A stretch of 57,973 bases of DNA from an uncultured Bacteroidales bacterium (GTDB lineage: Bacteria > Bacteroidota > Bacteroidia > Bacteroidales > Paludibacteraceae), in contig CAMJJT010000011.1 in assembly GCA_946406195.1 (NCBI GenBank), positions 1-57,973 of the forward strand. Reading direction: 5' to 3'. The position numbers were made by a program, and so were the translations under genes. Below the pieces are notes generated by a model. It worked only from the letters and a program-made list of their open reading frames with translations, did not search any database and was not told where the DNA came from. Positions 1 to 8,125 of the stretch are shown one piece after another (the stretch's first letter is position 1; each line of letters starts with the position of its first letter).

Positions 1-55
1 ACCTCGCGGCATGCGCACCTGAAACGCACGCGTCTACCAATTCCGCCATCTGGGC
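1..55 (-). tRNA. tRNA-Leu (CAG), 5' part, cut by the window edge
   Basis: The reverse complement begins GCCCAGA-TGGCGGAATTGGTAGACGCG, the acceptor 5' strand and D-arm of a class II tRNA-Leu. An anticodon arm follows with loop TTCAGGT, giving anticodon CAG. The variable arm, T-arm and acceptor 3' strand lie left of the window. It follows tRNA-Gly on the same strand and is probably cotranscribed with it. Confidence 0.93.
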
Positions 56-198
56 GCGCTTGCATCAATACTTCGCGTGACTCGCGGCGCGCCGCTCGAT
101 TACGCCTATGTATTGTGCTACGCTTTTCGGTCTGCAAAACTACGTTTTACATCCCGAGGTTTATTGGACCCTCTTTTGCCTAACGGCAAAAAAAAAGA

Positions 199-270
199 GC
201 GGAAAACGAGACTCGAACTCGCGACCCCAACCTTGGCAAGGTTGTGCTCTACCAACTGAGCTATTTCCGC
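199..270 (-). tRNA. tRNA-Gly (GCC)
   Basis: A 72-nt cloverleaf can be folded by hand. The acceptor is GCGGAAA/TTTCCGC, the anticodon stem CAACC/GGTTG with loop TTGCCAA (anticodon GCC), and the T-loop TTCGAGT. No CCA is encoded. A canonical promoter lies about 100 nt upstream. Confidence 0.97.
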
Positions 271-373
271 ATACTTTCTTTACTCTAAAATTTAGATCAT
301 TTCGCTTTCTTTTCTAAATCGCTCAAGAAGCGTTTTTTCTCGGCACAAGTGCCTTCGATTTCAAAAGCGGGTG

Positions 374-405
374 CAAAAGTACTGCTTTTTTTTGACATAC
401 GCAAA
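374..405 (-). promoter_or_regulatory. Promoter of the tRNA-Gly/tRNA-Leu unit
   Basis: On the minus strand a TTTG (402-405) is followed by 20 nt and then TACTTTTG (374-381), the Bacteroidetes -33/-7 pair. Phased T-runs on the minus strand (417-438) lie just upstream and resemble an UP element. The same A/T-run word occurs upstream of three island promoters near 44.6, 54.1 and 55.0 kb. Confidence 0.8.
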
Positions 406-437
406 TTTTTTGGCAAAAAAATGCAAAAAAAATGCAT

Positions 438-1334
438 TTATAGCCATCCAAGGCACGAAATGACCCCTGTAGAGAGCATTAAAACAGGCATTTGGAGATC
501 CAACGCACTTCCTTCATGCGTCCAAACAAACCATAGATGCCAAGCCCAAATCGGCGTGACGCAAAGCACCCAGAAATGACCAAACCAAAGGAAAATCATC
601 AGACATCCGAGCAGGAGACATGTATGGTAAATCTTCGCGCCCGTATATCCGAGCATGCTCGCGAGCGTGCGCTTACCGTGCACGCGATCATTATTCATAT
701 CACGTATATTATTGAGGTTAAGCACCCCGACACATGGCAAACCGATCGCTACACCGCTCCATACCACTTCCGCCGTCAGTTCCTGCACTTGCAGATAATA
801 AGCACCGAGCGTACTGAGCAGACCAAAAAAAAGAAAAACACCCAAGTCACCCAAACCCATATACCCGTAACTATGTTTGCCGAGCGTGTACTTGACAGCT
901 CCCACGATCGCCAAAGCGCCCAAGAGAAGGAAGACACAAACTTCTCCCCAACCTTCGCTCCAAGAGAGCGCGCGCGGATGAAAAGCGGTGAAGACTAATG
1001 CGGTACCGAAAATAACAGACATGCCCTTGAAAGAGCCGATCATCTTTTTCATCTGACGCTCGGTGATCTTACCGGATTGCAAGCCGTAAGCGGCTCTGCC
1101 ATGCTGGTCGGCGTCCGTACCCTTCTGCGCGTCACCAAGTTCATTACAGAGGTTACTGAGTATCTGCAAACTCAGCGTAGTCAGTACGGCGAGCACAAAC
1201 ACACACCATGCTTGTGAATCGTTCGCGGTGAAGAGTTCATTATTCGCAGCATAAGCGAGCCCGGTTCCTAAGATAATACCTGACACCGACAGCGGCAAAG
1301 TGCGAAGGCGCAAAGATTGGATATAGGGAGACAT
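438..1334 (-). CDS. menA: 1,4-dihydroxy-2-naphthoate polyprenyltransferase (UbiA family)
   Basis: A 298-residue polytopic membrane protein of the UbiA prenyltransferase superfamily. MenA attaches the polyprenyl tail to dihydroxynaphthoate in menaquinone synthesis at the inner membrane. The first Asp-rich motif is at residues 61-74 (NLCNELGDAQKGTD) and the second near 206-225 (NLNNIRDMNNDRVHGKRT). These bind Mg-diphosphate in this superfamily. Length is normal for MenA. No other men genes are in the window, so the function rests on the sequence. A different UbiA substrate is possible but less likely in an anaerobe that uses menaquinone. Confidence 0.88.
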   Translation of the reverse strand: MSPYIQSLRLRTLPLSVSGIILGTGLAYAANNELFTANDSQAWCVFVLAVLTTLSLQILSNLCNELGDAQKGTDADQHGRAAYGLQSGKITERQMKKMIGSFKGMSVIFGTALVFTAFHPRALSWSEGWGEVCVFLLLGALAIVGAVKYTLGKHSYGYMGLGDLGVFLFFGLLSTLGAYYLQVQELTAEVVWSGVAIGLPCVGVLNLNNIRDMNNDRVHGKRTLASMLGYTGAKIYHTCLLLGCLMIFLWFGHFWVLCVTPIWAWHLWFVWTHEGSALDLQMPVLMLSTGVISCLGWL

Positions 1335-1515
1335 TTCTGATTAATGATTTTATCTTTGTTTATCGCTGATTATTGATTCTTATCTCGAAGAGATGAGGAT
1401 TATTTTGATAAAATGATCGTTAAATTTATTAAAAGAGCAGTTTAGTATAATAAGACTCATGGTACATAGTACTTAAAATCAATAATCAGTGTTTATCTAT
1501 GTTTATTTTCTTAAA

Positions 1516-1887
1516 TCATTTGAAGCCGAAAACGAAATACACCGCTCCGATGAGGAGGAGACATGCCACGGCATGATTCCACCGCAAAGGCATATGAAAC
1601 GCGATGGCAGAGAAAACGATAAACACCAACAGGGTGATTACCTCCTGAATCACTTTCAGTTGCATGAGGTTGAACGGTCCGCCGTTGCCCTCAAAACCGA
1701 TGCGGTTAGCCGGCACTTGGAGGCAGTACTCGAAGAACGCGATGCCCCAAGACATCAGAATAATCAAAATAAGCGGTGTCGTATTACCGATCACATGCAG
1801 TGATTGCAGTTTCAGATGCCCGTACCAAGCGAGCGTCATGAACACATTCGCCGCCAATAACAAACCTATTGTATAAACTCCATTCAT
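1516..1887 (-). CDS. DUF486 / DMT-type small membrane protein
   Basis: A 123-residue protein with four hydrophobic segments, beginning MNGVYTIGLLLAANVFMT and ending VYFVFGFK. The central segment WGIAFFEYCLQVPANRIG is characteristic of the DUF486 family, small multidrug-resistance-like proteins whose substrate is unknown. It lies between ttcA and menA on the same strand, 48 nt after ttcA starts its own leftward run, so the three may be cotranscribed. The gap before menA (181 nt) holds inverted AT-rich words but no gene. Family assignment is good; function is unknown. Confidence 0.8.
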   Translation of the reverse strand: MNGVYTIGLLLAANVFMTLAWYGHLKLQSLHVIGNTTPLILIILMSWGIAFFEYCLQVPANRIGFEGNGGPFNLMQLKVIQEVITLLVFIVFSAIAFHMPLRWNHAVACLLLIGAVYFVFGFK

Positions 1888-1935
1888 GCTATTTGCTCAT
1901 TTTTCACATTTATACATTTTCACATTTTTACATTT

Positions 1936-2676
1936 TCATATTTTATGGGGCAGGTAGTCCGTTTTGACATTCGACATCGCTCCGTACATACTATCCATGG
2001 CTTCGGGGCTCATCGCTTTTATCTGCCGCAACAACTCTTTTGCTTTCTCCCGCGAACTCACATGCTCAAACGGACATAGAACCGTCTGTTTCACATAGCC
2101 CCTTTCCGCCGCAAGGTCGATGAGCGCCTGTTCGTCAATCAGACACAGCGGACGAATGATCCGCAGCGGCATCTTGTCCATCTGCAGCATAGGCGGCATG
2201 GTAGCGAAAGTCCCCTGATAAATCAGATTCATCAGCATGGTCTCAATCAGGTCGTCGCGATGATGCCCGAACGCAATCTTGTTACACCCCAACTCCTGCG
2301 CTACATTAAAAAGCGTCTTCCGCCTATACCATGAGCAAAGAAAACAGGGATTCGCCTCCTTCGCTCTTTCATTCTTCAACTCTTTCACTCCCTCATTCTC
2401 TATCTCCACATCCCTCACGATCAGCGGCACACCTGCATCTTCGCAGAAACGCTCCAGATAGCTGATATCCGAATGGTAATCCCGCTCTTTGACGCGCACA
2501 TGCAGCGCCGTGACACGGAAACGGGGTTTGTAGATCTTCGATCGCGCGCCTAATAACTCGGTCAGTGCCAGCGAGTCTTTCCCGCCGCTCAAGCCCACTA
2601 ATATATGGTCGCCGTCCTCAATGAGACCGTAATCCGCGCAGGCTTTATGGAATAATCTGACGATCTTTGTATTCAT
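1936..2676 (-). CDS. ttcA: tRNA 2-thiocytidine synthetase TtcA-like PP-loop protein
   Basis: A 246-residue N-type ATP pyrophosphatase. The PP-loop SGGKDS is at residues 30-35 and a CxxC pair at C111/C114 (NPCFLCSW), which in TtcA binds the Fe-S cluster used for 2-thiolation of C32 in tRNA. Residues about 93-107 (ENEGVKELKNERAKE) look like an in-frame low-complexity insertion, because the DNA at 2361-2404 matches simple repeat words seen elsewhere in the window. The promoter at 2685-2716 puts the start close to the transcription start. TtcA/TilS-like relatives are alternatives, but the CxxC favours TtcA. Confidence 0.87.
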   Translation of the reverse strand: MNTKIVRLFHKACADYGLIEDGDHILVGLSGGKDSLALTELLGARSKIYKPRFRVTALHVRVKERDYHSDISYLERFCEDAGVPLIVRDVEIENEGVKELKNERAKEANPCFLCSWYRRKTLFNVAQELGCNKIAFGHHRDDLIETMLMNLIYQGTFATMPPMLQMDKMPLRIIRPLCLIDEQALIDLAAERGYVKQTVLCPFEHVSSREKAKELLRQIKAMSPEAMDSMYGAMSNVKTDYLPHKI

Positions 2677-2684
2677 TCAGCCCA

Positions 2685-2716
2685 CAAAATTACTGCTTTT
2701 TTACGACATACGCAAA
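2685..2716 (-). promoter_or_regulatory. ttcA promoter
   Basis: On the minus strand, TTTG (2713-2716), 20 nt, then TAATTTTG (2685-2692). It is back-to-back with a near-identical promoter on the plus strand. Both begin TTTGCGTAT. Confidence 0.75.
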
Positions 2717-2750
2717 TTTTTGCGCTTTTTTGTGGATATTTTGTCTTTTA

Positions 2751-2782
2751 TTTGCGTATATCAGAAATTTGCAGTAATTTTG
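2751..2782 (+). promoter_or_regulatory. Promoter of the secreted-protein gene
   Basis: TTTG (2751-2754), 20 nt, TAATTTTG (2775-2782). It would start transcription near 2789, so the ATG at 2793 would leave almost no leader and the ATG at 2811 is the better start. Confidence 0.75.
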
Positions 2783-2810
2783 CCTTCGCAAAATGAAAAA
2801 CATCCCTCAT

Positions 2811-3857
2811 ATGAAAAAGAAAATGAGCATTCTGACCATCGGATTAGTGATATCCCTTGGCGTTTGTGCCGCCGGAATCAATTATAACGGCACGAACCTG
2901 ACGCTAAATAATGAGTTCACCCGTAGTCAATGCGGTACTGCCTACAAGAGTGTGATGCCGGAGATTAGCGGTCTGGCTTGTTCGCGCACTACACCGGGTT
3001 ATCTCTGGGCGCACGGCGACGAGAACACAGGCAGCAACAAAAAGATCGTAGCCATCAAACCGGACGGCACGCTCGCCATGACCGTCAAGATCAGCGGAGA
3101 TCCCGGACGCGACGATTGGGAAGATATCGCCACCGGTGTCTATAACAGCAAGAACTATGTTTTCATAGGCGCTTTCGGTGACAATGACGGAAAATTCAAA
3201 GATAACTATTACATCTATTATTTCGAAGAACCGGCGATCACGTCGGGCACCAAGGAGGTTACGGTCAACTATATCCGTTTCGGTTATCCCGACAGCAAAG
3301 CGCATAACACCGAGACGCTCCTTTACGATAATATTGAGCAGGTCTTCTATATCGCTGATAAAGTGAAAGATGGCATTTGCACGCTCTATAGCCTGCCTTT
3401 CCGTACGAACTACGGAACAATCTTGCAGACCGCCACCAAAGTGACCGAACTGGGTAATGGTACGAAATTCAATTTCCTGACCGCCGGAGATATCACGCCG
3501 GATGGTCATTGGATGGCTATCAAGAGTAAGAAATTCGTGTTGCTATGGGAGCGGAATGGCACCGAAAGCCTCAGCGAAACCGTCAAGAGAACTCCTGTGC
3601 AGATTGCTGCGTACTCCGAGGAGACCCAAGGCGAATCTCTGGCATGGCTGGACGCCTCGACGTTCTACACCACGAGTGATGCCAAGGAGGACGATAAGAT
3701 TTACAAGTACGTTCGCTCCATTCCGACCGCGGTAGAACAGACGCCTTCGACCGAAAAGAAGGTCAAGAAAGTGATGGTCAACGGCCAAGTCCTTATCTCA
3801 CGGGACGGCACGTACTACGATTTACTTGGAGGAAAGCATGATCGTCATCACCTCTGA
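2811..3857 (+). CDS. Secreted protein, probably beta-propeller-like, unknown function
   Basis: From the ATG at 2811 this gives 348 residues. An upstream in-frame ATG at 2793 would add six. There is a clear signal peptide (MKKKMSILTIGLVISLGVCAAG). The body has repeated Asp/Gly-rich segments such as HGDENTGSNKK, DDWEDIATGVY and GAFGDNDGKF, like a beta-propeller, but I cannot name a family. The C-terminus (VMVNGQVLISRDGTYYDLLGG) is the short tail common on exported Bacteroidales proteins, also seen at the ends of the 19.5 kb and 13.1 kb proteins here. The last 36 nt overlap the 3' end of the convergent GH53 gene. Confidence 0.7.
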   Translation: MKKKMSILTIGLVISLGVCAAGINYNGTNLTLNNEFTRSQCGTAYKSVMPEISGLACSRTTPGYLWAHGDENTGSNKKIVAIKPDGTLAMTVKISGDPGRDDWEDIATGVYNSKNYVFIGAFGDNDGKFKDNYYIYYFEEPAITSGTKEVTVNYIRFGYPDSKAHNTETLLYDNIEQVFYIADKVKDGICTLYSLPFRTNYGTILQTATKVTELGNGTKFNFLTAGDITPDGHWMAIKSKKFVLLWERNGTESLSETVKRTPVQIAAYSEETQGESLAWLDASTFYTTSDAKEDDKIYKYVRSIPTAVEQTPSTEKKVKKVMVNGQVLISRDGTYYDLLGGKHDRHHL

Positions 3858-4910
3858 GGGTTTCCCTTCGGGTGTGAAAGCACCCATATCGTAACTACCC
3901 CATCCCAAAGGAATGTACTCCGACGGCCGCCAACCGCCGTACACTTCGGGTTCCCAGTAGAAGATTCCGGCGCAGGAATCAATCGCGGTGATGCGGTTGA
4001 TAAAATCCGCCATCACAACAGGCGAGAGGGTGTCGTTCGCGAACATTCCCACCTCGGCAATCATCACCGGGCAATGCCAATCGTGAATGAGACGTTTGAT
4101 ATTCTCTTCGGCTAACTCATTCATCTCCTGCCAACTCTTACCGCCGTTCCATGCACTCATCATCGGGTAATGACTCAGGCCGATCATATCCCATTTGCCG
4201 CCATACGCTTGCATCGATTCCCAGAACCAATCGCGGCGCTCATAGGCGTTGTCCACATGCACAATGACCGTGATATCCGGGAATGCCTCTTTGGCTGCCT
4301 TGTAGCCCATCGCCGTAAAACCGGCATAATGCGTCCATCCCTCATTCGTTAACTCTTTCACTCCTTCACTCTCTAACTCCTTCACCTTTCCCATCGGCCA
4401 GAGCATGCCGTTCGGCGTCTCGTTGCCTATTTGCACCCATTCGGGACGGATACCTTCCTCTTTGAGCGCATAGAGCACGTCCAGCGTGTGTTCGCGCACC
4501 GCCTCAAGCATCGTGGGATAGTCGTATTTCTGCCACGCCGCAGGGATGGTCTGATGGTTGGGGTCGGCAAAGAAATCCGAGTAATGGATATCAATCATAA
4601 TTCGCTGACCCGCCTTGGCTGCCCGTTTCGCCAGATAGAGCATGTCCTCTTTGTTACTCCACCCCGTGCTATGGTTCACCCATACACGCAGCCGCACGGC
4701 ATTCATTCCCATCCCGCGCAGGAGCTCAATACAGTCTCTAAACTCTAAACTCTCATCTCTAAACCGGACGGAGTCCCTCTCCATCTCGCTGAGCCAACTC
4801 AGGTCAGCCCCTTTTGCCCATGACCCTCTCGGGCTATCTGTCTGGTGATAACATCCTGCCAGCACGACCGCTGCGCAGAGACAAAGAAACATCTTTTTCA
4901 TATCTTTCAA
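3822..4910 (-). CDS. GH53 endo-beta-1,4-galactanase lipoprotein
   Basis: A 362-residue lipoprotein with signal peptidase II site LAGC (C20). A start at 4901 would give the cleaner signal MKKMFLCLC. GH53 enzymes cut beta-1,4-galactan side chains of pectin. The family pattern is clear: GADLSWLSEME, RLRVWVNH, IDIHYSDFFADP, the acid/base Glu in IGNETPNG (E164) and the nucleophile in IAEVG (E286). Residues about 176-190 and 48-60 are written in repeat-like DNA (4333-4390 and 4733-4768). It starts 8 nt after the thioesterase gene ends, so the two share a promoter. No SusCD pair lies beside it. Confidence 0.9.
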   Translation of the reverse strand: MKDMKKMFLCLCAAVVLAGCYHQTDSPRGSWAKGADLSWLSEMERDSVRFRDESLEFRDCIELLRGMGMNAVRLRVWVNHSTGWSNKEDMLYLAKRAAKAGQRIMIDIHYSDFFADPNHQTIPAAWQKYDYPTMLEAVREHTLDVLYALKEEGIRPEWVQIGNETPNGMLWPMGKVKELESEGVKELTNEGWTHYAGFTAMGYKAAKEAFPDITVIVHVDNAYERRDWFWESMQAYGGKWDMIGLSHYPMMSAWNGGKSWQEMNELAEENIKRLIHDWHCPVMIAEVGMFANDTLSPVVMADFINRITAIDSCAGIFYWEPEVYGGWRPSEYIPLGWGSYDMGAFTPEGKPSEVMTIMLSSK

Positions 4911-4918
4911 TTATTGAT

Positions 4919-5713
4919 TTATTTTCTCGATACATGAGCCGAGACATCGGTCTGCTCCGTGCGTGGTCCCCATTCGGAATAGACCTGCGCCGCCGTCTCG
5001 GCATCGTTGCGCGCAATCGTCTGGAGGTAATGATACCGTGTCTCTTCCGTTTCATTAGGCAGCAACGCCAACCGGCAAGTGAGCGTGTCGCCGAGGAACG
5101 TCTCTTTGAGCCAATGAATAGTGAGACAACGAATAGCGTACGAATCCATGAACGCCTCGTCCGCCGACTGCATAGCGATAGAGAGGTACGTGCGGTTGTT
5201 GACATGCCCGTTGAAATCAAGGTTAATCGGATTGACGCGGTGCTCCACCTGTTGCAGCGGAAGACCTTCCGTTGGAAAACGGCGTTTGCGATGGGTCTCA
5301 GACGTCATCTCGGGCAGTATCGGTATCTGCGGCTGAAAAGGTGTCATCGGAGCCAGACGATGCGCCTCCGTGTCCAGCAACGTCCAACAACCGTAACCGT
5401 GCGCCACCTCTACTCCATCCGACCGACGCACGCGGAACTCCGAGTAAAGCCGCAGCGTGCCTACTTCGCTATTCCAGATGGTCACGTAGATATCGTCCGA
5501 CCAAAAGGCATTCTGCTCTTCAAACCACGCGTTGAACTCCGTAATGACCCATATACGATGCTGCTTAACGATATCAAAAGCCGCCAGATTGAGACATGCC
5601 ATAAAGCGCGCCCAACCATCCTGATAGTACAGCAACACAGCACTCGGCGTCATCCGGTAACGCGTGTCTATATCCGCTGCCGTAAGTGAATAATGATGAG
5701 TATACGATTCCAT
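4919..5713 (-). CDS. Acyl-ACP thioesterase
   Basis: A 264-residue protein of the acyl-ACP thioesterase family (FatA/FatB-like, two hotdog domains). These enzymes release free fatty acids from acyl carrier protein in the cytoplasm. The N-terminal hotdog is seen in MTPSAVLLYYQDGWA and the following WFEEQNAFWSDDIYVTIWN. The second hotdog contains the NLDFNGHVNNRTYLSIA motif, where the Asn and His are the usual catalytic residues. It has its own promoter and leads into the GH53 gene, a pairing with no obvious functional logic. Chain-length preference cannot be read from the sequence. Confidence 0.88.
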   Translation of the reverse strand: MESYTHHYSLTAADIDTRYRMTPSAVLLYYQDGWARFMACLNLAAFDIVKQHRIWVITEFNAWFEEQNAFWSDDIYVTIWNSEVGTLRLYSEFRVRRSDGVEVAHGYGCWTLLDTEAHRLAPMTPFQPQIPILPEMTSETHRKRRFPTEGLPLQQVEHRVNPINLDFNGHVNNRTYLSIAMQSADEAFMDSYAIRCLTIHWLKETFLGDTLTCRLALLPNETEETRYHYLQTIARNDAETAAQVYSEWGPRTEQTDVSAHVSRK

Positions 5714-5732
5714 AATTTATACTTTGAGGATG

Positions 5733-5764
5733 CAAAATTACAAAAAAAACACGAATTACGCAAA
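5733..5764 (-). promoter_or_regulatory. Promoter of the thioesterase-GH53 unit
   Basis: On the minus strand, TTTG (5761-5764), 20 nt, TAATTTTG (5733-5740). It is divergent from the TonB-receptor promoter. Confidence 0.75.
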
Positions 5765-5802
5765 TTTTCATTTTTCAATTTTCATTTTTCAATTATTTTT
5801 TG

Positions 5803-5810
5803 TATCTTTG
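5803..5810 (+). promoter_or_regulatory. -7 box of the TonB-receptor gene
   Basis: TATCTTTG is a good -7 element, but the expected -33 position is T-rich and lacks TTG. The preceding 40 bp are a simple repeat of the word ATTTTTCA. The box decides the start: the first in-frame ATG downstream is 5838, not 5724. Confidence 0.65.
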
Positions 5811-5837
5811 CACGCTTTTTTGAAAAGCACTATACAA

Positions 5838-8060
5838 ATGTTTAAAAATTATTCATTCAAAACAGGGATCCGTTTCCGCCGGTTCTGCCACAAGGCGTAC
5901 GCCGCTTTCCGTTCGCTTCACCGCGAGGTGACCATCGGACATGTGGCGGGTTATATGACCGATCTGGAGATGCTCAAGCATGGCAAGAGTGTGGCTGTGG
6001 CTGCCCTCAGCGGCTTGTTCTGCGTACCGGTAATGGCGGAAGGTTCATCGGGAACGGCGGATTCCATCCCCTTAACCGACCGGCAACTTAGTCTTCAGGA
6101 GGTGTTGGTCGTTTCTCAAAAAGCTGAAGTTCATTCGGAAGCCTTCCGTCTTATCACACAGGTATCGCACGCCGAGATAGAGGCGTTGCCGATACAGACT
6201 GTGGCGGATATCCTGCAATACCTGCCCGGGGTGGATGTGCGTACACGCGGTGCCAACGGTTCCCAAGCCGACATCAGTATGCGGGGCGGTACGTTCGACC
6301 AAGTGCTGGTGCTGCTTAACGGCGTGATTATGAGCGATTTCCACACCGGGCACTATGCGCTGAACCTGCCGATTACGCCTGCGATGATTGAGCGCATCGA
6401 AGTGCTGCAGGGCACCTCGGCACATCTGCACGGCGCCTTCTCCGGAGCAATCAATATCGTCACGAGACAAACAATTTCAAACAATTTCAAACAATTTCAA
6501 ACAACTTCAAACAATTTCAAACAATTTCAAACAACCTCAAACAGAGGTACAACCTCTCAAACTATTTTACGTCTGGACGGAGGCATGAACGGGTTGTTTC
6601 ATCCGCAGGTGGCGGCGTCCGTGGCACACGAAGAGGTGCAATTCAATATAGCAGCGGATTACTCGCGGGCGGAAGGCTATCTGGCGCCCCGACCCACAGA
6701 GAAAGAAGAGGTTGCATGCCGTAACTCGGATTTTCAACTGGCGAACCTCTATTTCCAGACACGCTGGAGAGGACTGGATGTGCAGGCGGGTGCACAATGG
6801 AAAGATGCAGGATTGGGAATGGGTTATGGTTTTGGGTCGCAAGACCAGTTTGACGCCACGCGTACCGCTTTTGCGTCCGCCAAGTACGCGCATCGCTGGG
6901 GCTCTTGGCGGATAGACGCTCAAGCGGCTTATCGCGCTAACTACGACCGCTACGAATGGCATCGCGGGCAGCGGTTATACGGCAATTTTCACTTCGCGCA
7001 GACCGCTTCCGCCGCGCTGGCCGCCCACTATGCTTCGCGCGTGGGAACCACATCCTTCGGAATCAGTATCCGTAATGAACACATGCACTCTACGAACCTT
7101 GGTGACACCATCAATCCAAACGGACAAGTACCGAATGTAGAAGGTTTTCCGCTATCCCAAGTTCGCGTATTGGATCTGGTCAAAGGAGGTAATCGTTTCC
7201 ATACGAACTACTATGCCGAACAAAGCTTCTATTATGCAGGTTTAGCCGCCTCCATCGGTATCAACGGCACGTATAACACCCGTTTCGGACATCATTGGGG
7301 CGGAAGTGCGAATATCGGCTACGCCTTCGGAAAAGGCGGCACTGTCTATCTGAATGCCAACCGCTCGCTGAGAATGCCTACCTTCACCGACCTCTATTAC
7401 AACGCCGGCAACCAACTCGGCAACCCGAACCTCAATCCCGAAAAAGCGTGGCTTCTCTCCGTCGGCTACAAAGGAGAATGGAAATTAGGAAATGTCAAAT
7501 CTCAAATCTCAAATGACAAATCGGACAAAGGCATGCTCACTTTGTCCGCCGACGCGTACTACCGATGGGGACGAGACATCATCGACTGGGTGTATGTGCC
7601 GGAAGATACGAAACGACCGTATCACGCACAGAATCAGCAACGTGTGGATGCTACGGGTATAGAACTTTCTATCGCATACCGGCTCAATGAATGGCTGCGT
7701 TGCGTGGCGGTCGATTACGCATACACCTATCTGAACTTGGACCTCAAAGAGACGGGTTCACGCTATCTCGATTACCTGAGTCATAAACTGTCTATCCGTC
7801 TGGAGCACGGGATCTACAAAGGTTTTGGCGCCTCATGGACGGTGCGCTTTCAGAAACGAGAAGGTCAGTTCAACAATGCCGAAGGGGCTGTGCAGAACTA
7901 TCAGCCCGTATGGTTATTGGATGGTTCTATCTATTGGCAGAACCGCTACCTGCGTGTCGCTGCCGAGTGTACAAATATCACCCATACGCGCTATTACGAC
8001 TACGGCGGAATCCTCCAACCCGGGGCGTGGGCAAAAGTGAGTATTCAGGCGAAACTATAA
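5838..8060 (+). CDS. TonB-dependent outer-membrane receptor (BtuB/CirA type)
   Basis: 740 residues from the ATG at 5838. After an unusual N-terminus (RFRRFCHKAYAAFRSLHREVTIGH) and a hydrophobic segment come a TonB-box region, a plug domain (VADILQYLPGVDVRTRGANG, ADISMRGGTFDQVLVLLNG, IERIEVLQG) and a 22-strand-type barrel ending in an aromatic-rich terminus. It has no CarboxypepD-like domain, so it is not SusC. The N-terminal extension is seen on some Bacteroidetes cobalamin- or metal-type receptors, but substrate is not shown. Residues about 211-236 (QTISNNFKQFQTTSNNFKQ...) come from a 10-nt repeat at 6468-6545 inside the plug/barrel junction. A second repeat-like stretch is at 7490-7530. Confidence 0.85.
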   Translation: MFKNYSFKTGIRFRRFCHKAYAAFRSLHREVTIGHVAGYMTDLEMLKHGKSVAVAALSGLFCVPVMAEGSSGTADSIPLTDRQLSLQEVLVVSQKAEVHSEAFRLITQVSHAEIEALPIQTVADILQYLPGVDVRTRGANGSQADISMRGGTFDQVLVLLNGVIMSDFHTGHYALNLPITPAMIERIEVLQGTSAHLHGAFSGAINIVTRQTISNNFKQFQTTSNNFKQFQTTSNRGTTSQTILRLDGGMNGLFHPQVAASVAHEEVQFNIAADYSRAEGYLAPRPTEKEEVACRNSDFQLANLYFQTRWRGLDVQAGAQWKDAGLGMGYGFGSQDQFDATRTAFASAKYAHRWGSWRIDAQAAYRANYDRYEWHRGQRLYGNFHFAQTASAALAAHYASRVGTTSFGISIRNEHMHSTNLGDTINPNGQVPNVEGFPLSQVRVLDLVKGGNRFHTNYYAEQSFYYAGLAASIGINGTYNTRFGHHWGGSANIGYAFGKGGTVYLNANRSLRMPTFTDLYYNAGNQLGNPNLNPEKAWLLSVGYKGEWKLGNVKSQISNDKSDKGMLTLSADAYYRWGRDIIDWVYVPEDTKRPYHAQNQQRVDATGIELSIAYRLNEWLRCVAVDYAYTYLNLDLKETGSRYLDYLSHKLSIRLEHGIYKGFGASWTVRFQKREGQFNNAEGAVQNYQPVWLLDGSIYWQNRYLRVAAECTNITHTRYYDYGGILQPGAWAKVSIQAKL

Positions 8061-8091
8061 GGTGCTCAGATGTCAGTTATATTGTTTAACT

Positions 8092-8109
8092 CTCGGCATA
8101 CATGCCGAG
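8092..8109. terminator. Hairpin between convergent genes
   Basis: An 8-bp perfect inverted repeat CTCGGCAT/ATGCCGAG with a 2-nt gap lies between the receptor and phosphatase stop codons. It probably serves as a bidirectional terminator, although no long T-run follows. Confidence 0.5.
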
Positions 8110-8125
8110 CCCTTCCTTCGTCCTT

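Noticed and set aside
6468..6545. Tandem repeat in the TonB gene considered as CRISPR
   Set aside because: The unit is 10 nt, there are no spacers, and the frame continues through it; it is a simple repeat.
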